Of a stretch of 26,899 bases of DNA, positions 9,201 through 15,826 are shown in pieces. How positions within the stretch are numbered: the first letter of the stretch is position 1; the number at the start of each line of letters is the position of its first letter. Position numbers and translations under genes: made by a program. Below the pieces are notes generated by a model that did no database searches, was not told the DNA's origin, and worked only from the letters and a program-made list of their open reading frames with translations. The DNA is from CAUZFZ01 sp964431285 (GTDB taxonomy: Bacteria > Planctomycetota > Planctomycetia > Planctomycetales > Planctomycetaceae): NCBI GenBank assembly GCA_964431285.1, contig CAYSJO010000908.1, positions 1-26,899 of the forward strand. Reading direction: 5' to 3'.

Positions 9201-9603
9201 CGACGATCGTCGAATCATCTGGCCAGGGAAGACCAAGCTGAATCCAGCGTTCGATCAGTTGAATCTGCTTCGAACTGAGCGGTCGCTCGGGCGGCATTTT
9301 CAAATCGCCGGTTTGGCGGATTGCATTCAACAGGAGACTTTTTTGTGGCTTGCCAGGACTGGCCGCACTGCCTGTGTCTCCACCTTTTAGAATCGATTGC
9401 CGGGTGTCGAGCCGCAGTCCGGATTCCTGCTTCTTTGGTCCGTGGCACTCAATGCAATGCTCAACGAGAATCGGGCGGATGCGACGTTCAAAAAAGTCGG
9501 AGTCAGCAGCCGATGGAGCCACCCCGGGCTCGCCCCAGACAGTTTGAGCAGTCAGGCAGACAAACGGAATAAGGCTGACGACACTGATGACTTCTATCCG
9601 CAC
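6211..9603 (-). CDS. DUF1549/DUF1553 planctomycete cytochrome c (PSCyt1-PSCyt2-PSD1)
   Basis: This 1130-residue exported protein has the standard planctomycete layout. A signal peptide (1-24) is followed by a PSCyt1 cytochrome domain (~36-125) with CIECHG at C50, C53, H54 and LKMPPERPL. The PSCyt2/DUF1549 domain (~170-380) contains ATLDLTGLPPTPEEIDAFL and a second CARCHDHKYDPI (C354, C357, H358). A linker precedes PSD1/DUF1553 (~640-930) with NPLTARVFVNRVWMHHFGRG, GDFG and SSVYQQ. A beta-rich block at ~940-1090 sits before the final family lines HWLNFVHALLMVNEFVFVD. The start is GTG with GAGG seven bases upstream. It is followed by its usual DUF1501 partner. These proteins are assumed to bind heme and act in electron transfer or polysaccharide breakdown outside the cytoplasm, but no activity is established. 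Confidence 0.96.
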   Translation of the reverse strand: MRIEVISVVSLIPFVCLTAQTVWGEPGVAPSAADSDFFERRIRPILVEHCIECHGPKKQESGLRLDTRQSILKGGDTGSAASPGKPQKSLLLNAIRQTGDLKMPPERPLSSKQIQLIERWIQLGLPWPDDSTIVVGHSTIDAASHWAFRPFRPFHPLPVTSGEIRELVPNWVQSVVDIWILRRLIDKGLKPAPRADAVTLIRRATLDLTGLPPTPEEIDAFLRQSQSDPNGAFASLVDRLLDSPRYGERWGRYWLDVARYADNKGYVFFEDKNFPWAWTYRDWVIRAFNEDLPYNRFVLEQIAADQLDLGEDRRSLAAMGFLTLGARFMNNTHDVIDDRIDVVTRGLMGLTVTCARCHDHKYDPIPQADYYSLYGVFRSSSEPILQPEFTAPPDTDQYRAFAAGMTERVTKLETFIETQRQQTMKDARERAAEYLLAVHRRRGHPNTENFMLLTDKGALIPAVIRRWEAYLKRTRRETHPVWSVWHRFFDLSDEEFAGQAARVHAELFKAASPTDDSGASPINSMIVAAFVDRVPSTMNDVAQLYGELFQTVDSQWQELLQQDSQSATPLARLAADSAEEIRQVLYGAGSPAAIPRQLGWGFLDLLPDRPTQGEFKKLIGEVEKWSKSQPGAPARAMTLRDNETPYSPVVFLRGNPNREGTPVPRQFPQVLTGTDRKPFTNGSGRLELARAIVEPTNPLTARVFVNRVWMHHFGRGLVNTPGDFGLRSSPPSHPRLLDELASAFVKNGWSVKYLHRLIMNSSVYQQTATPGATPESKSKQVDPENRLLSHFPRRRLDFEATRDSLLAVSGALDTKMGGPPPNVLSGFTPRRTVYGFVNRMDLPGLMRAFDFPEPAATSSQRETTTIAPQALFFLNHDFVSECARRLLQRPDVSQLSDPSVRVARIYRIVFGRDPDPEETAVAQSFLQPRSESAASQAWAYGFGGVDQNTQKVTGFTRLTHWTGSRWQAGPALPDPKLGWVFLDRKGGHPASSADRCAIRRWTAPGAGTIEISGTIKHVPEQGNGVRGRIVHSRNGVVAEYRVDQSKSDIKQLKLDVKSGETIDFVVDWQGQILHDEHEWSVVIRQTSPVSTETQQVNEWQSQRDFTGDTQDHWLNFVHALLMVNEFVFVD

Positions 9604-9629
9604 GGTGCATCCTCATCGTTGCTGACTGC

Positions 9630-9650
9630 ATCGTTCCCGAAGTGAACGAT
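9630..9650. repeat. 7-bp inverted repeat upstream of the DUF1549/DUF1553 gene
   Basis: ATCGTTC-CCGAAGT-GAACGAT is a perfect inverted repeat in the 150-base gap between the NPCBM gene and the cytochrome gene, 27 bases before the GTG start. No T-run follows on either strand. It could be an operator or a leader hairpin; nothing else distinctive is seen in this gap. Confidence 0.35.
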
Positions 9651-9753
9651 CGGTGAGCAGGAAAGGTATTCGAACCGTCAATCGTACATCCAGTAGTAGC
9701 GCATCGAGGTTGCCGCGATTTCTATGAACCGTTCGTCAAATTCATCTCGCCGA

Positions 9754-11016
9754 TTACTGGGCGCGTACCTGCTTTCCTCGGATCAGCAGCGGGTCGCACC
9801 AGTTCGCAAAATCGAAGACGTGGCCGCGATCGGCGAAGTGAGTTTTCAGAGTCAGTTCACTGGCCCCGTTGAGTGCCACAAACGGCACTGTGACAGCGGA
9901 TGACTGCCCGGTCAGTCGTTCACTCTTCCACACGGACGTTCCGTCGATCAGGACTTCACACACGACACTGCCCCGGCCGTCGGCAATGTCATCGATTCCG
10001 ATGGTGGCTTGAAAGGACTCGTACTCGCCATTCAATGACCACGTCAGGTCTGTACCACCTGCAACGCCGATTCCAGTCGCGAACCGTCGGCCGCCAACAC
10101 TCAGCAGTCCACCTGTGACATTGCGTCCGAGGCGTGGTGTTCTGCGAATGCTCAGAAACGGAGTTGTCTGCGTCCGGTCAATTGGCAGCGTTGTCATCGA
10201 CACGCGCCGACCTCCGTAGAAACGAAGTTCCCGCAATGTTGTCACCGGCAGCGCGACTTTGAATCCCGCCAGCGCTTCGACCAGCATCTCGTCGCCGTCT
10301 GACTGGACTGTATTGGCCCATAGCGTTGAGCCGTCGCGCAGGACGAGAGTTGCGAATGGGCCGCCATGTTCCGGAACGCTGATCAAATCCGGATTGAACA
10401 CGAGCGAACGTGCCTGTGACATTTCGGCCGGAACTTCTCCCAGTGTTGTTTTGAGGACGATCCGCCCCTGGGAAGCATCGACGAATTCACCCTCGATGCG
10501 GTCGCCGTTGCGGAGCACCACCTGATCGGATTCGTCACGGCGTTCCAGCAGCCGGGAAAACACCTGGCCGTGCCGCATGGCGTCAATCGGGAGCTGGAAC
10601 ACGATCCCCCGGCAGACCTCCAGAGGGATCGACACTGGGCGCAAGGCTGGAAATTTCGCCCATCGCGTAACAACCGACACATCGTCAATCACCAGCGGCT
10701 CGACTCGCAGCTGGTCACCAGTCGCCAGCATTGTCCAGCTCGACGATGCGACTGGCGGAGCCGATTCAGACTGCAGATCGGTGATTCTCACGGACACGAC
10801 CTGGGGCAACCCCAGAGAAATCGTGTCACCGTCTCTATCGATCCGGATCGTGTCGGATGTGATTGCCGTCAAACGTCCGGTGACGGATTCTCCATCGAGC
10901 TGTTGAACTTCGACTGGGACCTGCGCGCCCGCGGATGACGCGGTAAGAATCAGCAGGGCCGGCATAAGAACACGCCGGCAGAGCGTGGATACGTATGTGT
11001 TACGGAGCACAAGCAT
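9754..11016 (-). CDS. secreted NPCBM/NEW2 protein with Sm-like beta repeats
   Basis: I prefer the ATG at 11016 (420 aa) because AAGGA lies seven bases before it; the upstream in-frame extension of 34 codons looks non-coding. The N-terminus is basic and then hydrophobic (CRRVLMPALLILTASSAGAQ), a signal peptide. Three similar blocks with the pattern L-x-G/DG-x-x-I/V-x-G...I-x-L follow at ~37-78 (QLDGESVTGRLTAI), ~164-209 (VLRNGDRIEGEFVDA) and ~224-265 (LVLRDGSTLWAN). They resemble the Sm-like beta barrels found in many planctomycete secreted proteins. The C-terminal ~285-416 is an NPCBM domain: GRRFATGIGVAGGTDLTWSL, FQATIGIDD, VVCEVLIDGTSVWKSE, DFANWCDPLLI. NPCBM domains are putative carbohydrate binders. 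A binding, non-enzymatic role in the envelope is the best reading. Confidence 0.88.
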   Translation of the reverse strand: MLVLRNTYVSTLCRRVLMPALLILTASSAGAQVPVEVQQLDGESVTGRLTAITSDTIRIDRDGDTISLGLPQVVSVRITDLQSESAPPVASSSWTMLATGDQLRVEPLVIDDVSVVTRWAKFPALRPVSIPLEVCRGIVFQLPIDAMRHGQVFSRLLERRDESDQVVLRNGDRIEGEFVDASQGRIVLKTTLGEVPAEMSQARSLVFNPDLISVPEHGGPFATLVLRDGSTLWANTVQSDGDEMLVEALAGFKVALPVTTLRELRFYGGRRVSMTTLPIDRTQTTPFLSIRRTPRLGRNVTGGLLSVGGRRFATGIGVAGGTDLTWSLNGEYESFQATIGIDDIADGRGSVVCEVLIDGTSVWKSERLTGQSSAVTVPFVALNGASELTLKTHFADRGHVFDFANWCDPLLIRGKQVRAQ

Positions 11017-11124
11017 CCGGAATCCTTCGGGGCGATCGACAGACAACAAAGCAGGCGGTACGAAATATACCGGATGTGAGTGTCCAGGATCGACGGAGTG
11101 CGCCCGTCTGGAATCCATCGCGTG

Positions 11125-12060
11125 TTACGCGCCGGGGAGTTTCGGCCCCGCAGGGCCGCGTTTTCTGCGTGGCGGGTCGACGAAGCGTTCGACGCTGTTC
11201 GTTGTGGACGTCATTGCCGACGCCGGTCCGAACGCGTTGCGAACTTCTCCTTCACTGGTGCTTTGCGATTCCAGAACCAATCCTCGAGCCATATCGAATC
11301 GTACTTTGCCCCGCAGTGTCTGTGCGACAAGCTGAACCTGGACATGTGGATTACGCTCGATTGACATCGGATACGTGCGGAAGCTGATGTGAGCGATTCC
11401 GTCCTTCACCTTGTCCAACGTGTACTTACGACGAATCGTCACATTTTTTTTCAGCTTCGGTCCCAGTTGCGGATCCGGGGCGACTTCCACAGTGAAGTTG
11501 TCGAACCACGCTTCTCCCGCTCGCACAGGTTCCTCGGGAAGCGCCACCAGGAAAGCGGTTGTCTTCTCGTCCATATTTTCCTGAGCCGCTCCCAGGACTT
11601 TTTCGACGCGACCCTGTGCGGAGAACCTCACGCGTATCAAAGCTTTGCCAATGTTCTGGCCAATGCTGTCGAACGCCTGCGGCAACTCCTCCGACGGATT
11701 ACGACTGTCGAAGACGACAGGCTCGTTGTCGTCGGTCTTAGCCTGCATATGAACCTGATCGATAATCGGTTCCAGCACAGCACTGCCCTGGTCATCGACG
11801 GTCACGACACGGTAGTGCTTTTTCGTCTTGCGGCTCCGATCCAGCGTCTGCGTCGTGTTGCGGGCAGTGACTTTCATCGTCGACCGCGACTCAACTTCGT
11901 AGTGCACATACTGCCCTCGCTGGAACTGATAGCGCAGCGTGACAGCTGCATCCGACTCCGGTTTCGATTCAGTCCCGGTCTGTGTGTCGGCCTGCAGGTA
12001 TGACGCAGAGACCTGAAGAGCCAACAGGCAAGACACGGCCGCTATTCGCAAGTCAGACAT
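11125..12060 (-). CDS. secreted protein of unknown function
   Basis: The ATG at 12060 (311 aa) starts a signal peptide (MSDLRIAAVSCLLALQVSASYLQA) and has AGGA ten bases upstream; an in-frame extension of 37 codons lacks such features. The mature protein is mostly beta-patterned: YQFQRGQYVHYEVESRSTMKV near the start, then VVTVDDQGSAVLEPIIDQVHM, RVRFSAQGRVEKVLGA, PVRAGEAWFDNFTVEVAP and RGKVRFDMARGLVLESQST. This succession (a quantity, its 'time-dependent' response, a G-E-x-W turn, a final L-E-S-x-S-x-x-E) recalls a widespread secreted planctomycete family without assigned function. The C-terminus is basic and proline-rich (DPPRRKRGPAGPKLPG). The gene lies 43 bases after the DUF1573 gene and 108 bases before the NPCBM gene, and is probably co-transcribed with the former. 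Confidence 0.8.
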   Translation of the reverse strand: MSDLRIAAVSCLLALQVSASYLQADTQTGTESKPESDAAVTLRYQFQRGQYVHYEVESRSTMKVTARNTTQTLDRSRKTKKHYRVVTVDDQGSAVLEPIIDQVHMQAKTDDNEPVVFDSRNPSEELPQAFDSIGQNIGKALIRVRFSAQGRVEKVLGAAQENMDEKTTAFLVALPEEPVRAGEAWFDNFTVEVAPDPQLGPKLKKNVTIRRKYTLDKVKDGIAHISFRTYPMSIERNPHVQVQLVAQTLRGKVRFDMARGLVLESQSTSEGEVRNAFGPASAMTSTTNSVERFVDPPRRKRGPAGPKLPGA

Positions 12061-12103
12061 CACACTTTCATCCTGGAAAGAGAACTTATTTGTCACCGGG
12101 AAA

Positions 12104-13000
12104 TCATTTGACACCAGTGCCTGGTCCATCAATTCGCAACGGCAGTTGCAGCGTGGCGAACTCCGTGTCATCGGTCTGAATCAGCACGACGCATTCATGA
12201 GTCCCTGGTGGAACGGCACCGACTGTGATCTGCAATCGCTGGACGACTCCACTTGCTATCTCGTCCTGCGTGAGTTCGGTGCGTGGCATCAACCTGACGT
12301 CGGCCATTGGTGGTTCGCACACTGCGGCGAGGACTCGCAGGCGGCGTTCTCGCAGGTCAGTGACATCCACGGGATGCGACGTTGGTCTGGGTGTCGGTTG
12401 ATGAAACATCAACACCCGCGGGCTGAGCATCACCGAGTGCTCGGGCAGGACAAGCCGTAGATTGACTTCTTCCGCAAACTCGACCGAGGCGTCATCCGGC
12501 GGTCCGTAGAACACCTGGCAGAAGTAGTCCTTCGCGCCGGGTGTCTGGTTGGCCGATTGGATCCGCAGATGGAACTGTCCGTGTTCGCCTGGTGCAAACA
12601 CACGCTGTTCAAGCACCTGCTTCAGGCAGCCGCAGCTTGAAATCAGGCGTCGCAGTTCAATGTGTTTTGAGGATTGGTTGGTGAATGCGAACCGACCGTA
12701 GTGATTCCGCTGAGACGGCACCTCGCCGAGGTCCACGACGTATTGCTGAAATGCGAGCGGCGGACGGTCCGGGCCCGGCTGGGATGGCTGGGCACGCACA
12801 CCGGCGTGGTGGAACGCGAACCCCAGCAGCACGGGCAACAGTGCTGCCATTAATGGTGAATGCACACGCCAGGACTCACGAGATACGGGCAATGGTGGAC
12901 CCTTACGCGGCGATCCACTCAGCACCGTGCGAATTGTTGGTTTCCACGGTCGCCATTTGCGGCGTCTGAAATTGGGCGCCGTTGTCTTCGTCTGGCTCAC
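12104..13000 (-). CDS. DUF1573 protein, membrane-anchored
   Basis: The GTG at 13000 (298 aa) is preferred because AAAGGGA lies just upstream; a TTG at 13036 is the alternative. A strongly basic N-terminal ~45 residues (FRRRKWRPWKP, SPRKGPP) precedes one hydrophobic stretch at ~50-69 (MAALLPVLLGFAFHHAG). This predicts a cytoplasmic tail with a single membrane anchor, or an unusually long signal peptide. The DUF1573 core follows: VVDLGEVPSQRNHYGRFAFTN, then RRLISSCGCLKQ with the conserved SCGC (~122-125) and APGEHGQFHLRI. DUF1573 is an Ig-like beta-sandwich domain of unknown role found in many exported proteins of Bacteroidetes and Planctomycetes. It is the first gene of the seven-gene minus-strand run and is divergent from the coiled-coil gene. 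Confidence 0.87.
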   Translation of the reverse strand: MSQTKTTAPNFRRRKWRPWKPTIRTVLSGSPRKGPPLPVSRESWRVHSPLMAALLPVLLGFAFHHAGVRAQPSQPGPDRPPLAFQQYVVDLGEVPSQRNHYGRFAFTNQSSKHIELRRLISSCGCLKQVLEQRVFAPGEHGQFHLRIQSANQTPGAKDYFCQVFYGPPDDASVEFAEEVNLRLVLPEHSVMLSPRVLMFHQPTPRPTSHPVDVTDLRERRLRVLAAVCEPPMADVRLMPRTELTQDEIASGVVQRLQITVGAVPPGTHECVVLIQTDDTEFATLQLPLRIDGPGTGVK

Positions 13001-13267
13001 GACATCCCTTTCGTGGCGTGCCTGGACGTCTTCCAAAACGTGAATTGCTTGTATCAGAAACCCTGAAAATGGAACAACACGAGCATCGAGTCAATCATCG
13101 GAGTGGTGACTGGCAATCCACCGGAAATGCTTACAGATACGCATGTTGACGCGATTCGCCGACGGTTGAATAATCCCGCCCCTCACTTCCGGGCAGACTC
13201 TCCCGCCCTCTCGCTCACGATTCACCTATGTGTTTGTCGCACCACGTCTGGCGGGCAGCCATACCCG

Positions 13268-15607
13268 ATGACGTACCTGCGAATTCGGCCTCACACTCCA
13301 TCTCCATCTGTGACAGCAGTCCCGGAGTCGATTCCGGTTTCAGAGACAATCCGTATGACACGCACAGGCAATCCAGAGACGCATCGTCGAGAGCCGTCCT
13401 TTCGATCATCGGGAGTCGCCACTTCCCAGACGAGGCCGTTCGCAAGGCGGAAGGCAGGCGTTGCGGGGGTCGATGATGGTCGGTTACTCGAAGAGGCGAG
13501 CCGTATCGCCGACACGGTGCGCAATCGCTTCTCGGAACTGGAACGCCGTGAACAACAGATCGCGGAACAGCTCTCCGCGTTCGACCAGGAGCAGCGACGC
13601 TTTCGGCTGATGATGCAGCAGCAGCACGACGAGCTGGTTGATCGTGACGCGGAGTTGAAACGTCGCGAACAGCAATTCGGGGACCGACTTGCCCAGGGGC
13701 AACAACTGTTGACGAGTCTTGAGGCCCGCGAGCAGGAACTGGACCGATTGACCGGCGCCATCGAAGAAGAACGGTCGAGACTGCGTGCCGAAGTCGGTCA
13801 GGAGATAGAAGTTGAACGTGCGGCTCTGAAGCACTCGAAGAGCCTCGTCGACGCGGAGCGCAAAGAACTGGCGGATCAGGCCGAGAAAATGCGCACCGAG
13901 CATCAGATCACCATGCGGCAGTTTCGACGCGACCTTGAGGGTGAACGTCGCCGCGTACGTTCTCAGCTGACGACCGACATCGAGTTGGAACAACAGACAT
14001 TCGAAGCCCAGCGTGCTGAGTGGTCACAGTCTCGTGAAAAAGCAGAAACAGAGTTGCGACGTGAGCGGGAAACGCATCAAGAGGCTGTCCGGCGAGTCGA
14101 ACAGGAACTGGCCGAGAGTCGAGAGCAGAGCATTCGAGAGCTTGATGTCACCCGCGCAGAAGTTGAGGCAGAGCGGACGGAGTTGCATGCCAGTCTTGAA
14201 ACCGACCGCAGCGCCCTGCGCGAGGCCCGTAGAGAGGTCGAGCGTGCTGCGATCGACCAACAGGCGCAGCTGGCTGAACGTCTGACAGAACTGGCAGCGG
14301 AAGCCGAAAAGGATCGCGCGGCGGCCCTTGCGGAAGTACGGCGAAGCTGGAACGAAGAACGCACGCAACTGGCACGCGAACTGGCCGGCGACATCGACAC
14401 AAAGAAAAAAGAACTCGCTGCCGAGATCACTGAATTCGAGACTCGGCGGAGTCGCGAATTGACCGCACTCGAAGAGATCCGCGAAACACAGGAAGCGACT
14501 TTGCGGCAGGCACGGTCTGAACTGGTCGAACACAAACGCCAGGCCGAGGAACAGCGTGCTCAGGACCTGGCCATTCACCAGGCTCACCTTGCCACAGCAC
14601 GCGGCCAGTTTGAGGCCGAGCTACAGAACCGTCTGGGCTCGCGTGTTGCAGAACTGCGGCAACAGGTTGCCAGTTTTCAGGAACAGAAACGGAAACACCA
14701 CGAGGCGTTCGAGCAGGCGAAGCAGGTACTGGTGACTGAACGCAAGGCGATTGAAGCCGAACGTGTCGCATGGCAGCAGTCGCGTAGCCAAGAAGAGGAA
14801 GGTCTGGCCGATCAGCGGCGGCAGACGCACGTCGTCCAGCACGCACTTGACGTACACCGGCAACAGTTCCGAGCCGATTCGATGAGTCGCCAGGAGACAC
14901 TGGAGCGGCGACTGAAACAGCTTGGCCGGTTTCGCGAAGTACTGACCCAGCGGGAAGAGTCAATCGAGCGCGAACGCGACGTTCTGATGCAGAGCCGCGA
15001 GCAATTCTCATCTGAACTGCAGGCCGACCGGCAGGTCATCGCGGACCAGGCCGCCGACATCGAGCGACAACGGAACGAACTGGCCGCCGACACTCAGCAG
15101 GAGAGACAGCAACTGGAACGCGAACGCCAGAAGCTGCAGGAACGGTCTGAGTGTCTGGACCAGCTTCGCAAAGAGCTGGAACAGGTGAGCGTCCAGAATC
15201 TGGAGTTTCGTCTGGCTGCCCAGGAAGCCCTTGCAGATCTGACGAGCCAGGTCGGTTCCGAGAATGCCGAACACCGTGTCGCAGCAGTCCGGCCAGTGAT
15301 CGCCGGCCAGATACGCGAGCTGCACAACGCGCCCGGTGAATCAAACACCGCCCGAATGGTGGCAATCGCGCAGCGTCAGGTTGAGGAGCAGTCCTCGCAG
15401 TTGAAAGAAGAACGCACAAGTTTCACGCATCGCATGAACCAGCGTGAACAGGAACTGCACGAGCAGGAGTCGCGTTTAGAACATCGCCTGCACGACTGGG
15501 AGCAGCGTGAATCACGCTGGAGACTCATGCGGGACGACTGGCTCAACGAGAAGCTGAACGCCGAACAGATCATCCGTGGCCTGCTGGATGAGCTGTCCGT
15601 TGCGTAG
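13268..15607 (+). CDS. large coiled-coil protein, unknown function
   Basis: From residue ~70 almost to the end the ~779-residue product is a charged, Glu/Arg/Gln-rich helix with heptad spacing (for example LEEASRIADTVRNRFSELE and QQERQQLERERQKLQERSE), predicting a very long coiled coil. There is no signal peptide or membrane helix, so the protein is likely cytoplasmic. The first ~70 residues are Pro/Ser/Thr/Arg-rich and probably disordered. The last ~40 residues are Trp-rich and differently patterned (DWEQRESRWRLMRDDW, then AEQIIRGLLDEL), suggesting a conserved end module. The start is uncertain: ATG 13268 was chosen as the boundary of better codon usage; GTG 13103 and ATG 13355 are alternatives, none with a strong ribosome binding site. 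It resembles SMC-like or filament-forming proteins only in composition; it lacks Walker motifs. A structural role is a guess. Confidence 0.8.
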   Translation: MTYLRIRPHTPSPSVTAVPESIPVSETIRMTRTGNPETHRREPSFRSSGVATSQTRPFARRKAGVAGVDDGRLLEEASRIADTVRNRFSELERREQQIAEQLSAFDQEQRRFRLMMQQQHDELVDRDAELKRREQQFGDRLAQGQQLLTSLEAREQELDRLTGAIEEERSRLRAEVGQEIEVERAALKHSKSLVDAERKELADQAEKMRTEHQITMRQFRRDLEGERRRVRSQLTTDIELEQQTFEAQRAEWSQSREKAETELRRERETHQEAVRRVEQELAESREQSIRELDVTRAEVEAERTELHASLETDRSALREARREVERAAIDQQAQLAERLTELAAEAEKDRAAALAEVRRSWNEERTQLARELAGDIDTKKKELAAEITEFETRRSRELTALEEIRETQEATLRQARSELVEHKRQAEEQRAQDLAIHQAHLATARGQFEAELQNRLGSRVAELRQQVASFQEQKRKHHEAFEQAKQVLVTERKAIEAERVAWQQSRSQEEEGLADQRRQTHVVQHALDVHRQQFRADSMSRQETLERRLKQLGRFREVLTQREESIERERDVLMQSREQFSSELQADRQVIADQAADIERQRNELAADTQQERQQLERERQKLQERSECLDQLRKELEQVSVQNLEFRLAAQEALADLTSQVGSENAEHRVAAVRPVIAGQIRELHNAPGESNTARMVAIAQRQVEEQSSQLKEERTSFTHRMNQREQELHEQESRLEHRLHDWEQRESRWRLMRDDWLNEKLNAEQIIRGLLDELSVA

Positions 15608-15826
15608 CCGCCGGGTCGAGCGCGTTGTGAGGCCGTCGAAGCTGCGTCACAATGGACGGGTCGCGGTTCGGCGTGTTCACCCGGAAAGTTCTCCAGCGTC
15701 CCCAACCCTAGACGCACTGGTGGATACATCTGACGAGCGGTGCGACACCCCGCCTGAATCCTCCCCGGCAAACGTGACCGATTCCGCGTCGCGGTATGGT
15801 CTGCGACATCCCCCACGCTTTGCGTT

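Noticed and set aside
14024..15011. Minus-strand ORFs inside the coiled-coil gene with runs of Ser/Arg/Cys or Leu/Phe
   Set aside because: These are complements of the repetitive Glu/Gln/Arg codons of the coiled coil; one mimics hydrophobic segments, but it has no start context and no family.
13601..15600. Tandem DNA repeats in the coiled-coil gene
   Set aside because: Amino-acid composition is repetitive, but I found no exact or near-exact nucleotide repeat unit; the periodicity is heptad-level only.
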